Shown here piece by piece: positions 19,249-28,596 of a stretch of 64,000 nucleotides of DNA. The first letter of the stretch is position 1. Each line of letters starts with the position of its first letter. The notes beneath the pieces were generated by a model. It did no database searches and was not told the origin of the DNA. It saw only the letters and a program-made list of their open reading frames with translations. Origin of the DNA: Burkholderia ubonensis subsp. mesacidophila. Its GTDB lineage: Bacteria; Pseudomonadota; Gammaproteobacteria; Burkholderiales; Burkholderiaceae. The translations under genes and the position numbers were made by a program. The stretch is taken from positions 62,001 through 126,000 of the forward strand of contig NZ_CP020738.1 in assembly GCF_002097715.1 (NCBI RefSeq). Direction: 5' to 3'.

Positions 19249-20505
19249 TTATTGTTGCTGGAGCACGTCCGCGGCCTTCTGGCCGGAGCGGATCGCGCCC
19301 TCGATCGTGGCGGGCAGGCCGGTGGCAATCCAGTCGCCCGCCAGCACGAGATTGGTCCAGCGCGTACGCGCAGCCGGACGTTTCATTTCCTGCGACGGCA
19401 CCGCCGCAAACCCCGCGCGCGGCTCGATGACGAGCTGCCACGCGGGCATGGCATCCGCGGACGCGCCCGTCACGCGTGCGACGTCCTGCCAGATGGTCCG
19501 CGCGAGCGTCTCGCGCGGCGTGTCGAGCCAGCGGCCCGCGTCGCGGATCGTCGCCGCGAGCTGGCCTTCGCCGGCCCGCACCGCGTCGACGGCGACGCCG
19601 TTGACGACAGTGGTGTGCACCGCGCAGCCCGGCGGCGGTTCGGCCGCGAAATACGCGGTGACGACCGCGCTATACGTATCCGGCGCGGTCAGGTCGGGCA
19701 CGAGCGGCTGCGCGACGTCCGGCGGCACCGCCAGCACGACCGCGTCGCCCGGCTCGAGATCGACCCGGGCGCCGTCGATCACCAGTGCATCGACCGCATG
19801 GCCGTTCGCACCGAATTCGAGCGCATCGAGCTGCGAGCGCAGCCGGATCGACGCGCCGCCGTGCTGCAGCATCCGCAGCGCGGGATCGACGAACGCGCTG
19901 CCGAGCCCGTGGCGCGCGACGAGCGGGCGGCACGCCGGCCCGCCGGCCGCGAGCGTGCCGAACACGACCGCCCGCGCGAGTTCCGCCGTCGCATGACGCG
20001 GCTCGACGTTCAGCGCGCCGAGGAAATACGGCCGCAGCCAGCGATCCCACAGTACGCCGTCGCAACGCATCGTCTGCGCGAGCGAGCGGCCGGTGCGCGC
20101 GAACGCGAGCGGCACGAGCGACAGGTAATCCAGCGCCGTCGTGCCCGGCGCCCGCGACGCGGCGTCGAACAGCCACGACGGCCAGCGGCCGGTGCCGAAA
20201 CGCAGCGTCCAGCGCTGCTGCGCGCCGACGTCGACGACCGGGAATTCCGGCAGCGCCGGCCCGGCCAGCTGATCGGTCGCGCCGATCGTGCGCAGGTAGC
20301 GTTGCGTCGCGGGCTGTCCCGCGAACACCAGATGCAGCCCACTGTCGAGCGTCGCGTTCAGCGTGGCGTCGAACCACGAACGGCAACGCCCGCCCGCCTG
20401 CGCGTGCGCATCGTGCAGCACGATGCGGCGCCCACGGCGTTGCAGCTCGACGGCAGCCGACAGCCCCGCGAGTCCTGCCCCGATCACGTGGACAGTTCTG
20501 GGCAT
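19249..20505 (-). CDS. hpnE: hydroxysqualene dehydroxylase HpnE
   Basis: 418 residues. The N-terminal dinucleotide fold is VHVIGAGLAGLSAAVELQRRG with the following ARG-type GGRCRSW, as in FAD amine-oxidase/phytoene-desaturase relatives. The C-terminal FAD motif is LVLAGDWIATGLPATIEGAIRSG. HpnE reduces hydroxysqualene to squalene, the third step from farnesyl diphosphate. It is separated by 11 bases from the cyclase and by four from hpnD. Confidence 0.93.
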   Translation of the reverse strand: MPRTVHVIGAGLAGLSAAVELQRRGRRIVLHDAHAQAGGRCRSWFDATLNATLDSGLHLVFAGQPATQRYLRTIGATDQLAGPALPEFPVVDVGAQQRWTLRFGTGRWPSWLFDAASRAPGTTALDYLSLVPLAFARTGRSLAQTMRCDGVLWDRWLRPYFLGALNVEPRHATAELARAVVFGTLAAGGPACRPLVARHGLGSAFVDPALRMLQHGGASIRLRSQLDALEFGANGHAVDALVIDGARVDLEPGDAVVLAVPPDVAQPLVPDLTAPDTYSAVVTAYFAAEPPPGCAVHTTVVNGVAVDAVRAGEGQLAATIRDAGRWLDTPRETLARTIWQDVARVTGASADAMPAWQLVIEPRAGFAAVPSQEMKRPAARTRWTNLVLAGDWIATGLPATIEGAIRSGQKAADVLQQQ

Positions 20506-20509
20506 CGCC

Positions 20510-21382
20510 TCAGAACAGTGCGTAGCGCGCGGCGATCATCAGCATGCGCGCCTTCGGCTTGCGGATCGGCAGGCGAGGGGCGTCGAAGCCGCGCGCGACC
20601 GCCGCATCGAGGATGCAGCGGTACGCGCCCGACATGATGCGCGGCGCCTTCACCTGCGCCCGCGCGCACTTGTCCATCACCGCGTCCGCCTGCCGGAAAT
20701 GCTCGATCGCACGCTCGACGAGCGTCGTGCAGACGCGCGGCAAGGCCGGCGCGCGCGCGATCGTCGCCGGATCGGTGATCGCGATCCCTTCGCGCGCGAG
20801 CAGCTCGCGCGGCAGGTAGCAGCGGTTGATCGCCGCGTCGTCGTCGATGTCGCGCAAGATGTTGGTCAGCTGCAGCGCGCGGCCGAGATGGTGCGACAGC
20901 GCGATGCCTTCCGCTTCCGGCATCCCGAATATCCTCACCGACAGGCGGCCGGCCGCGCTCGCGACGCGATCGCAATACAGGTCGAGCGTCGGCTCGTCGG
21001 GCGCGCAGATGTCTTCGGCGGCGTCCATCGCCATGCCGTCGATCATCGCGTGGAAATCGTCGCGCTGCAGGTTGAACGCGTGAATCTCGCGGGTAAGCGC
21101 CGCGAGATGGCGCGGCGGCCGGCCCGCGAAGCACGCGTCGATGTCCGCGCGCCAGCGCTCGAGGCCGGCGGCGCGCTCGGCGCGCGGCAGGTCGCTGTCG
21201 GCGATGTCGTCGACCGCGCGGCAGAACGCATACACCTGGAACATCGCATCGCGCTGCGTCGCCGGCAGGATGCGCATCGCAAGATAAAAAGAACTGCCCG
21301 ATGTGGCGGCAGCGGCGTCGATTTCTTGTTCGTCCACGACGAGATTGGAAGCGGCCAAGACGAGCTCCACGGAGACGCCCAC
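20510..21382 (-). CDS. hpnD: presqualene diphosphate synthase HpnD
   Basis: About 290 residues from a GTG at 21382; a shorter start near the SGSSFYLAM segment cannot be excluded, as the first 20 residues are not typical. Squalene/phytoene synthase fold: the first Asp-rich motif is FCRAVDDIADSD near residue 57, and the second is LTNILRDIDDDAAINRCYLP. It joins two farnesyl diphosphates. hpnC is not in the window, so the HpnC step (presqualene to hydroxysqualene) must come from elsewhere. Confidence 0.9.
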   Translation of the reverse strand: MGVSVELVLAASNLVVDEQEIDAAAATSGSSFYLAMRILPATQRDAMFQVYAFCRAVDDIADSDLPRAERAAGLERWRADIDACFAGRPPRHLAALTREIHAFNLQRDDFHAMIDGMAMDAAEDICAPDEPTLDLYCDRVASAAGRLSVRIFGMPEAEGIALSHHLGRALQLTNILRDIDDDAAINRCYLPRELLAREGIAITDPATIARAPALPRVCTTLVERAIEHFRQADAVMDKCARAQVKAPRIMSGAYRCILDAAVARGFDAPRLPIRKPKARMLMIAARYALF

Positions 21383-21684
21383 GCGGGGCGATTGAAGAAG
21401 CCATGCCCGGCTGGGATGGTAAGGGCGTCAAATGCGTGCGAGATGTGCGAACGATCGACGCAGACAAGCATGAATTGCCGGCCGGAAGCCGGAATTGGGC
21501 GAAAGTATAGCAATCTTTGAACATCGATGGCGGTGCGGCCCGCGCGCGGCGTGACGGTGCCCGGATGCCCGGCGCCGGGCGCCGCGGCCCGCCCTGCGCG
21601 GCTGTCCGCCCTCGGCCGGACGGCCCCTGCGGGCCGGGATGTCTGGTCGAGGGCCTCTACAAGCGCTTCAGGCAGCGGATGCGC
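21383..21684. other. hpnD upstream region, no gene seen
   Basis: About 300 bases, very GC-rich in 21540-21640. It should hold the hpn operon promoter near 21490-21520 (AAAGTATAGCAATC). No credible open frame. Confidence 0.45.
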
Positions 21685-22017
21685 CTAACCGTAAACGATG
21701 TCGCGCTGCAGATCGAGCGCAATGAGCCCCATTTCGCGCGTCAGTTGAAGCATCGCGCGCCGCTCGAGCCGCGAGCCCATGAAGCTGGTCACCCGGCCGT
21801 CCGGCTCGGTGGTGAACTGGAACACCGGGCCGCCCGTGCCGAACCACGCGCCCGGCACGTCGGGCGATTCACACCAGTCGATCTGCTCGAAGACGCGCGC
21901 GATGCCCGCGCGCACCACGTCGCTCGGGCCGATCGGCGGCGCGACGTCGCCCAGGTCGTCGAGGGAATAGGGGCCGGGCTTGTCCGGCTTCCGGTAGAAG
22001 AGATAGTCGACGTTCAT
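21685..22017 (-). CDS. conserved hypothetical protein
   Basis: 110 residues, not recognised. Notable features are an N-terminal YLFYRKPDKPGPYSLDDLGDVAPP and a central beta-rich segment (GPVFQFTTEPDGRVTSFMGSRLERR). It has no signal peptide or membrane helix and looks like a small cytosolic protein of host-like GC. It is a single gene, well spaced from hpnD and divergent from the hydrolase. Confidence 0.75.
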   Translation of the reverse strand: MNVDYLFYRKPDKPGPYSLDDLGDVAPPIGPSDVVRAGIARVFEQIDWCESPDVPGAWFGTGGPVFQFTTEPDGRVTSFMGSRLERRAMLQLTREMGLIALDLQRDIVYG

Positions 22018-22224
22018 GGGGAGCGATCAGGGTAAAGCATCAAAGTAGCGCGATCCGCTGCGAATTTAAATCAGATATGACTGAAATGTCGTCTCCGCGA
22101 CACATTCGGGGACACATCGTTGGTCGCCAATGTGCCGCCGATCCGGTGCGACCGGCCGCCGCCGCTTCGGCCTGCGCCCATTCGTCTAAGATGGCGCTTT
22201 ATCCGAACAACGCATTCCGAACTC

Positions 22225-23121
22225 ATGGAGACGACCGTGACCGCCGTGCCCTCCGCATCCCCGCAGTCCGCCCACCCGGTTTTCGTGTTCGTGCACGGCG
22301 CATGGCACGGCGCGTGGTGCTACACGCACGTGATAGCCGCGCTGGCCGCGCGCGGTCATCTGTCGATCGCGCGCGACCTGCCCGCGCACGGGATCAACGC
22401 CCGCTTTCCCGCATCGTACTTCCAGCGTCCGCTCGATCGCGAAGCGTTCGGCGCAGAGCCGTCGCCGGTTGCGAACACGACGCTCGACGACTACGCGTCG
22501 CAGGTGATGCAGGCGGTCGACGACGCGTATGCGCTCGGCCACGGCAAGGTCGTCCTCGTCGGGCACAGCATGGGCGGCATCGCGATCACGGCGGCCGCCG
22601 AACGGATGCCCGAGAAGATCGCGAAGATCGTCTACCTCGCGGCGTTCATGCCCGCGTCGGGCGTGCCCGGCCTCGACTACGTGCGCGCGCCGGAGAACCA
22701 GGGCGAGCTGCTCGGCCAGCTGATGCTCGCGAGCCCGCGCACGACCGGCGCGCTGCGCATCGATCCGCGCAGCGACGACGCCGCGTATCGCGCGACGGCC
22801 AGGCGCGCGCTGTGCGACGACGTCCCGCAGGCCGAATACGAGGCGGTCGCGAACCTGATGAGCTGCGACGTGCCGGCCGCGCCGTTCGCGACGGCGATCC
22901 CGACGACTGCCGCGCGCTGGGGCGCGATCGACCGCCACTACATCAAGTGTCTGCAGGACTACGTGATCCTGCCCGCGCTGCAGCAGCGCTTCATCGACGA
23001 AGCCGATGCGTTCACGCCGGACAACCCGACGCACGTGCATCAGCTCGACAGCAGCCATTCGCCGTTCGTGTCGCAGCCGGCGGTGCTGGCCGGCGTGCTG
23101 GCGGACATCGCGAAGAGTTGA
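22225..23121 (+). CDS. alpha/beta hydrolase (esterase)
   Basis: 298 residues from METTVTAVPSA. Oxyanion-side strand VFVFVHGAWHGAWCY, nucleophile elbow VLVGHSMGGIAI (Ser in GHSMG), and the terminal catalytic His in HQLDSSHSPFVSQP. This is the RsbQ/pheophorbidase-esterase type of alpha/beta hydrolase that acts on small esters. Substrate unknown. Single-gene unit, convergent with the cyclase operon. Confidence 0.9.
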   Translation: METTVTAVPSASPQSAHPVFVFVHGAWHGAWCYTHVIAALAARGHLSIARDLPAHGINARFPASYFQRPLDREAFGAEPSPVANTTLDDYASQVMQAVDDAYALGHGKVVLVGHSMGGIAITAAAERMPEKIAKIVYLAAFMPASGVPGLDYVRAPENQGELLGQLMLASPRTTGALRIDPRSDDAAYRATARRALCDDVPQAEYEAVANLMSCDVPAAPFATAIPTTAARWGAIDRHYIKCLQDYVILPALQQRFIDEADAFTPDNPTHVHQLDSSHSPFVSQPAVLAGVLADIAKS

Positions 23122-23137
23122 ACGTAAACGAGGAGGC

Positions 23138-24085
23138 CTACGCGTAGGCGACGGAGCGGTCGCGGCCGAGCCGCTTCGCGCGATACAGCGCGGCGTCGGC
23201 CTCGTTGACGAGCACCTCGCAGGTCTGCGCGCCCGCATGCGCGCTCGCGCCGCCGACGCTCGCCGTCACCGGCACGCGCACGCCCTCGGCGTCGACCGGC
23301 GTGGCGCCGATCGCGCATCGCACCTTCTCCGCCACCAGCATCGCTTCGGCGAGATCGGTGCATGGCAGCAGCAGCGCGAATTCCTCGCCGCCGAAGCGGC
23401 AGAACGTATCCTGCGCACGCACGATCCCCGCGACGCGCAACGCCATCTCGCGCAGCACGGCGTCGCCGACCGCGTGGCCGAACCGGTCGTTGATCGTCTT
23501 GAAGTGATCGAGATCGAACAGCAGCACCGACAGGTTGCCGCCGTAGCGCTGCCAGCGCGCGAATTCGTCGCGCAGCCGCGCCTCGAAGAAGCGCCGGTTC
23601 GCGATGCCGGTGAGCCCGTCGCAATTCGCGTGCTCGCGCAGCTTCGCCACCGCTTCCTCGCGTTCGCGCTGCATCACGCTCACGTGCGTGACGTCCGATA
23701 TCGTCACGCACACCGCTTCGACCTCGCGGCCGCGCGTGAGCGGCATGAACGTGCAGTCCTGCTGCATGAAGTCGACGCCGCCCGTGATCGGCCGGTCATG
23801 CTCGAAACGGAACAGGTACGGCCGCTGCTCCCACGAGCTGAACGCGAAGCTGCCGAGCTGGAACACGCTCTCGAGCTTGCGCGCGAGCCACGCGCGCGGC
23901 AGGTCCGGGAAGCAGTCGAACAGGTTGCGGCCGATCACGTCGTCGGCGGGCACGCCGCTGTGGTCCTGCATGAAGCGGTTCCACATCAGCACGTTCATCG
24001 CGCGGTCGAGCACGAACAGGCCGAAGCCGACCCGTTCGATCACGAGGTCGCTCAGCGAAGCGGTCGAAGCGGTCGGGTCGGTCAT
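23138..24085 (-). CDS. PAS-GGDEF diguanylate cyclase
   Basis: 315 residues from the ATG at 24085, which overlaps the stop of the upstream CheC gene (ATGA). An N-terminal PAS domain (VGFGLFVLDRAMNVLMWNRFM, then FRFEHDRPITGG) of about 130 residues is followed by a short coiled linker and a GGDEF domain with FGGEEFALLLP. No RxxD inhibitory site is evident at the usual distance (the region reads VRAQDTFCRF). No membrane segment, so a cytosolic enzyme. It is the last gene of a CheY-CheC-cyclase operon. Confidence 0.93.
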   Translation of the reverse strand: MTDPTASTASLSDLVIERVGFGLFVLDRAMNVLMWNRFMQDHSGVPADDVIGRNLFDCFPDLPRAWLARKLESVFQLGSFAFSSWEQRPYLFRFEHDRPITGGVDFMQQDCTFMPLTRGREVEAVCVTISDVTHVSVMQREREEAVAKLREHANCDGLTGIANRRFFEARLRDEFARWQRYGGNLSVLLFDLDHFKTINDRFGHAVGDAVLREMALRVAGIVRAQDTFCRFGGEEFALLLPCTDLAEAMLVAEKVRCAIGATPVDAEGVRVPVTASVGGASAHAGAQTCEVLVNEADAALYRAKRLGRDRSVAYA

Positions 24086-24771
24086 AGTGCGGAAAGCAAC
24101 GCGTCGAGCGCGTCGCCCATCAGGCGGATCGAATCCTCGGCCATCAGCATCACGAAATGGGCGCGGAAGGCATCGTCCTCGAGGCCGAGGTTCACTTCGA
24201 GCAGCAGCGCGACGCTCCAGGCGAGCACGGTGGGCTGGAACACGTCGTCGAATGACACGTTCGCGCCCAGCAGCCCGGGCGGAAAGAACACCGGCGTGCG
24301 GCCGAGCTCGTCGAGAATCGACGACACGCATGCGCCCATCAGCACGTTCGCGACGTCGAACACGAGTTCGTCCTGGGACGACGTCTCGCCGCGCGCGGCG
24401 GCCGTCTCGACGCCGGCTTCGTCAACTTCGTCGTCGTCGCGTGTGCGCTCGCCCGCCGCGGCGTCGCCGAACGTGTGGTCGACGAGCGCCGCGAGCCCGG
24501 TGACGTTCGCGGTGCGGCACAGCACGAGCGCCTCGCCCTTGATGTCGGAGCGGAACCCCTGGCGCACGGCGGTCACGTTGTCGTGAATGCCCGTCATCTC
24601 GCGCAGCGCCTTGCCCGCATCGGACGCCTGCACGACACGCACGCGCGGCACCGACAGCTCGATGAAGCGGCCGAGCAGCGCCGCGAGCCGGGCAGCGGCG
24701 CGGCCCATCGCAAGATTGGCGATTTCCTGCAACGCGTCGCGTTGCTCCGCCGTGAACACCGAGTCAGGCAT
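24082..24771 (-). CDS. cheC: CheC-family chemotaxis phosphatase
   Basis: 229 residues from MPDSVF; the ATG at 24771 is spaced correctly from AAGGAG, whereas the ATG at 24780 is too close. Two CheC signature helices are visible: EIANLAMGRAAARLAALL and, in the second half, DELVFDVANVLMGACVSSIL, each of the form E/D-x3-N-x2-M/A. CheC dephosphorylates CheY-P. It overlaps the upstream CheY gene and the downstream cyclase, so all three are co-translated. An acidic linker (RTRDDDEVDE) lies between the halves. Confidence 0.9.
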   Translation of the reverse strand: MPDSVFTAEQRDALQEIANLAMGRAAARLAALLGRFIELSVPRVRVVQASDAGKALREMTGIHDNVTAVRQGFRSDIKGEALVLCRTANVTGLAALVDHTFGDAAAGERTRDDDEVDEAGVETAAARGETSSQDELVFDVANVLMGACVSSILDELGRTPVFFPPGLLGANVSFDDVFQPTVLAWSVALLLEVNLGLEDDAFRAHFVMLMAEDSIRLMGDALDALLSAL

Positions 24772-25132
24772 ACAACCCATACTCCTTGAGAATGGGCAGC
24801 AACGCCTCCGACGTCACGGGCTTCGCGACGAACGCGATCGCACCCAGTTCACGCACGCGCTCGCGCGCCTGCGGCTGGATGTCAGCCGATACCACGATCA
24901 CGAATGTATTCAGGTCTTCGTGTCGCAGTGTTTCGAGAACCTGGTAGCCGTTCATGTCCGGCATCGTCAGGTCGAGAAACATCACGGAAGCTTTGCCGTC
25001 ACGATAGAGCGCAAGTGCCTCGCGGCCGTTCGCCGCATACGCGATGTCCACGTCCCAGTCCCCCGGTAACGCCTTTGTCAGCAACTTGCGAGCGAGTAGC
25101 GAATCGTCGGCAATCACAATCGGCAAAGGCAT
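24764..25132 (-). CDS. CheY-like single-domain response regulator
   Basis: 122 residues, receiver domain only: acidic pair IADDSLLARK, phosphoacceptor Asp in VMFLDLTMPDMNGYQVL, and Lys in AFVAKPVTSE. First gene of the operon with CheC and the PAS-GGDEF cyclase. The layout suggests that its phosphorylation, terminated by CheC, controls cyclic di-GMP output (inference). Confidence 0.95.
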   Translation of the reverse strand: MPLPIVIADDSLLARKLLTKALPGDWDVDIAYAANGREALALYRDGKASVMFLDLTMPDMNGYQVLETLRHEDLNTFVIVVSADIQPQARERVRELGAIAFVAKPVTSEALLPILKEYGLYA

Positions 25133-25607
25133 GGCGGGCGGAACGGATACGGAATGGTCTCTCTCGCGTTAACGACCGTGCGCCGCGTTTCTTTAGGCGC
25201 CGTGCGAACGAACGCGGGCAGCCGCCGGACACCCCTGCGCCGGATGCCGCGGCAATCTCGCCCGCGACGGGCTGCGCGCTGACATCGGCAGGCGCGTATC
25301 TATCTGTCATGGAAAGCAAGGCGCGATTCTCTGGGTAAAACCGGGGCGGTGCAACTCGCCATTTTTGCGGATTCAGACAGAATCGATCCGATCGCGCGCC
25401 ATTCCGAAAACAGTTGCGACCATTTTTACGCCAACGACGCAAAATTTTTCTTTGTGTACGTTTGCGCTTCCGGATTCGTCGCGTTTTCAATCTGACAAAT
25501 TCCGCCTGTCGGAAACGCCAGGACCGAGCGTGCCACCCGGCGCGGGCCCGGGCGCAACTCGTTTATGATGGCAGGCACCTCCGCCCGAGCTTCACCCGTT
25601 CCCATTC
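25133..25607. other. divergent promoter region, no gene seen
   Basis: 475 bases between the CheY operon (minus) and the hybrid kinase (plus). A lower-GC patch at 25370-25500 (CAAAATTTTTCTTTG, TCAATCTGACAAATTC) probably contains the promoters. No supported open frame. Confidence 0.45.
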
Positions 25608-27857
25608 ATGACGTCCGACCGGCCCGCCGATTCCCGCCACCACGCTTCCGCCGATGACTGGCAGGACGAAGGGGCCTATCCGTCCGGCGCGCCCGAACAC
25701 GATTTCGCGGTTCGCCGCGTGACGCTGATCGTGCTGCTGATCGCCGCGATCGTGCTGCCGTGCATCTACGTCGCGGTGATGGCGTACAACGACCTGAAAT
25801 CGCGCGAAGCCGCCGCGAGCGACGTGACGATGCGCACCGTGCGCGTCGCCGAGGAGCACGCGCTCAAGGTGTTCGACCTGAGCGAGACGCTCGACGCGCG
25901 CATCGCCGATCTCGTGCAGGACATGGACGACGCGGCGGTGCGCAAGGACGAATCCGACATCCACGACGCGCTCAACGAGATCGGCGGCGGCTACCCGCAG
26001 GTCGCGGCCGTGTCGATCTTCGGCGCGAGCGGCAGGCTGCTCGCGAACAGCCTCTACTTTCCCGCGCCGCACACGTCGATCGCGAATCGCGACGATTTCC
26101 TTGGCATCCGCGACGGCAAGGTCATCGAGCACATCTCGCGCGTGATGCAGGGGCCGAGGCGGCTCGCGGACACGCCCGTGTTCAACACCGGCGTCGCGCG
26201 GCGGCACAGCGACGGCTCGTTCGCCGGGATGGTGTCGATCGCGCTGAAGTCGTCGTATTTCAATGCGTTCTACCGCGACCTGCTCGGCGGCGCGAAGACG
26301 CCGATGACGATGGCGCTCGCACGCGCCGACGGCGCGGTGCTCGCGTCGTATCCGCCGCCGCCCGCCGCGGCCGAAGCCTATCGCGCGCTGTCGTTCGGCG
26401 ACGAACACGGTGACCCGCGCGGAGGCGTCGTGCGCGTGCGCCACGATGCCGGCAGCGAGATCGTCGCGTACCGGCAGGTCGGCAGCTATCCGGTATACGT
26501 ATCGTGCGCGTATCGCACGTCGGCTATCTGGCGCGAGTGGTACGAGCATCTCACCGTGCTGTTCGTGTCGATGTTCGCGCCGTCGTTCGCGCTGTGGAGC
26601 GTGATCTGGCTGTCGCTCAAGCGGCTCAAGGCGGAAGAGGCAGCCTGGGACCGCTGGCAGGCGGAAGCGTCGATGCGACGGTCGATCGAATCCGCATACC
26701 GGCAGTCGCGCAAGATGCAGGCGCTCGGCAACCTCGTCGGCAGCGTCGCGCACGACTTCAACAACCTGCTGACGATCATCTCGACCAACGTGCAGATCGC
26801 GCGGCACCGCGGCGTCCAGCAGCTCGACACGGAACTCGGCGCGATCGAGCGGGCGCTGAAGAACGGGCAGTCGCTGACGCGCCAGCTGCTCGGCGTCGCG
26901 CGCAAGCAGCCGCTGCACAACGAGACGATCGACATGGGGCAGTGGGTCGGCACCTGCCGCGAACTGCTGAAGACGTCGCTCGGCTCGAAGTCGTCGCTGA
27001 GCGTCGCGATCGAACCCGGCGTCTGGCCGATCCGCGTGGACGTGGCGGAACTCGAGCTCGCGGTCATCAACCTCGCCGTCAACGCGCGCGACGCGATGCA
27101 GATCGGCGGCCGCTTCACCGTCAGCGCGCGCAACGTGACGCTGCGCCGCGAGGACGGTTTTCCGCTGACCGGCGATTTCGTGCAGATCTCGCTCGACGAT
27201 ACGGGCTCGGGCATGGCGCCCGACGTGCTCGCGCGCGCGTTCGAGCCGCTGTTCACGACGAAGCCGCACGGGATGGGCACGGGGCTCGGGCTGCCGCAGG
27301 TGTTCGCGTTCTGCGAGCGTTCGGGCGGACTCGCGACGATCGACAGCGCGGTGGGCGCGGGCACGTCGGTGCGGCTCTATCTGCCGCGCGCGAACCCGCT
27401 GGAAGCGACCGTCGCACGACCGCCGATCCCCGTTGCGCCGATGCAGAGCGCGAGCCCGCCGGCGGGCCTGCACGTGCTGCTCGTCGAGGACAACAGCGAA
27501 GTCGCCGCCGGAACGGAGGCGCTGCTCACGCTGCTGGGGCACCGCGTGACCTACGCGGCGACCGCCGACGACGCGCTGCGTCTCGTCGAAGCGGCGCCGG
27601 CGAACGACGGCTTCGACCTCGTGATTTCGGACATCCACATGCCCGGCCGCCTGAACGGCATCGATCTCGCCGAAGCGATCGGGCGGCGGCCGGAGAAGCT
27701 GGCCGTGATCCTCGTGACGGGCTATGCGGAGGAGCTCGACCGCACGCGCGGCGTGAACGTGCGCGTGCTGTCGAAGCCGTTCGACATCGCGCTGCTCGAC
27801 GAGATCCTGCAGGGCATCCGCAACGCGCGCGATGCGCGGCACACGGCCGGCATCTAG
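25608..27857 (+). CDS. hybrid sensor histidine kinase with periplasmic Cache domain and receiver
   Basis: 749 residues. A membrane helix at about 39-60 is followed by a dCache-type periplasmic domain (VSIFGASGRLLANSLYFPAP, then ADTPVFNTGVARRHSDGSFAG) and a second helix near 312-335. The HisKA phosphoacceptor is the His in SVAHDFNNLLTI. ATPase motifs: NLAVNARDAM (N), DTGSGM (G1), GMGTGLGLPQV (G2). The C-terminal receiver (LLVEDNSEVAAG, Asp in LVISDIHMPGRLNG, Lys in VLSKPFD) runs about 620-740. No output domain is nearby, so it must pass phosphate to an unlinked partner. Single-gene unit. Confidence 0.95.
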   Translation: MTSDRPADSRHHASADDWQDEGAYPSGAPEHDFAVRRVTLIVLLIAAIVLPCIYVAVMAYNDLKSREAAASDVTMRTVRVAEEHALKVFDLSETLDARIADLVQDMDDAAVRKDESDIHDALNEIGGGYPQVAAVSIFGASGRLLANSLYFPAPHTSIANRDDFLGIRDGKVIEHISRVMQGPRRLADTPVFNTGVARRHSDGSFAGMVSIALKSSYFNAFYRDLLGGAKTPMTMALARADGAVLASYPPPPAAAEAYRALSFGDEHGDPRGGVVRVRHDAGSEIVAYRQVGSYPVYVSCAYRTSAIWREWYEHLTVLFVSMFAPSFALWSVIWLSLKRLKAEEAAWDRWQAEASMRRSIESAYRQSRKMQALGNLVGSVAHDFNNLLTIISTNVQIARHRGVQQLDTELGAIERALKNGQSLTRQLLGVARKQPLHNETIDMGQWVGTCRELLKTSLGSKSSLSVAIEPGVWPIRVDVAELELAVINLAVNARDAMQIGGRFTVSARNVTLRREDGFPLTGDFVQISLDDTGSGMAPDVLARAFEPLFTTKPHGMGTGLGLPQVFAFCERSGGLATIDSAVGAGTSVRLYLPRANPLEATVARPPIPVAPMQSASPPAGLHVLLVEDNSEVAAGTEALLTLLGHRVTYAATADDALRLVEAAPANDGFDLVISDIHMPGRLNGIDLAEAIGRRPEKLAVILVTGYAEELDRTRGVNVRVLSKPFDIALLDEILQGIRNARDARHTAGI

Positions 27858-27893
27858 CGGAGCGCGCCGGCCGCGGCCGGCGCCTCCTTCACC

Positions 27894-28448
27894 TCAGGCC
27901 GCCTTGTTCAGGCGCACCCACGCGGCATAGCGATCGACGAAGCCCTGCAGGAACTTGCGGGTATCGTCGTTGACGATCCTGCCCTCGTCGTCGATGCGCG
28001 TCGGGTCGTGCTTGATGAACATCTCCGGCTGCCCGAGCGTCGCGACGTCGAGATACGCGAGCACGTTGCGCAGATGCTGCTGCGACAAGGCCGTGCCGGT
28101 CGCGCCCGGCGACGTGCCAAGCACCGCGCCCGGCTTGCCCGCCCACGAGTTCGCGCCCCACGGGCGCGAGCCCCAGTCGAGCGCATTCTTCAGCACGCCG
28201 GGAATCGACCGGTTGTATTCCGGCGTGACGAACAGCAGGCCGTCGGCCGCCTCGATCACCTGCTTGAAGCGCTTGGCGACTTCCGGGAAGTCCGCGTCGT
28301 AGTCCTGGCTGTACAGCGGCAACTCGCCGATTTCGACAAATTCGAACGCAAGCTCGGCCGGCGCGAGCGAGATCACTGCGCGTGCAAGCGCGCGGTTCCA
28401 GGATCCGCGCCGCAGGCTGCCGACGATGACCGCAATGCGATGTGCCAT
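27894..28448 (-). CDS. NAD(P)H-dependent FMN reductase (ChrR/YieF-like)
   Basis: 184 residues from MAHRIAVIVGSLRRGSW behind AAGGAGACAGTC. The flavodoxin-like fold shows the FMN phosphate loop GSLRRGSWNRAL and the family block FVTPEYNRSIPGVLKNALDW. It reduces quinones, azo compounds or chromate in related proteins; the substrate here is not determined. Single-gene unit; the upstream region contains a cluster of DnaA-box-like sequences. Confidence 0.93.
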   Translation of the reverse strand: MAHRIAVIVGSLRRGSWNRALARAVISLAPAELAFEFVEIGELPLYSQDYDADFPEVAKRFKQVIEAADGLLFVTPEYNRSIPGVLKNALDWGSRPWGANSWAGKPGAVLGTSPGATGTALSQQHLRNVLAYLDVATLGQPEMFIKHDPTRIDDEGRIVNDDTRKFLQGFVDRYAAWVRLNKAA

Positions 28449-28561
28449 GACTGTCTCCTTCTGATAGGTGGGGAATCGAATCGATTGCTTCAGGATAGGC
28501 GGCAAAGGTCTGTTTATAGGCAGGCCAGCCCGCGAGCCGCCCCACGGGCCCATCCGGCAGA

Positions 28562-28596
28562 CTTTCCACAAGGTTTTCCACAGAAACTGTGGATAA
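28562..28596. promoter_or_regulatory. cluster of three DnaA-box-like 9-mers
   Basis: Within 35 bases of the 370-base intergenic region (28449-28817) lie CTTTCCACA (28562), TTTTCCACA (28574) and, inverted, TGTGGATAA (28588-28596), an exact complement of TTATCCACA. The rest of the intergenic region shows no gene. This could regulate the sigma-factor or reductase gene, or bind DnaA near the chromosome-2 origin, about 6 kb away. Confidence 0.55.
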
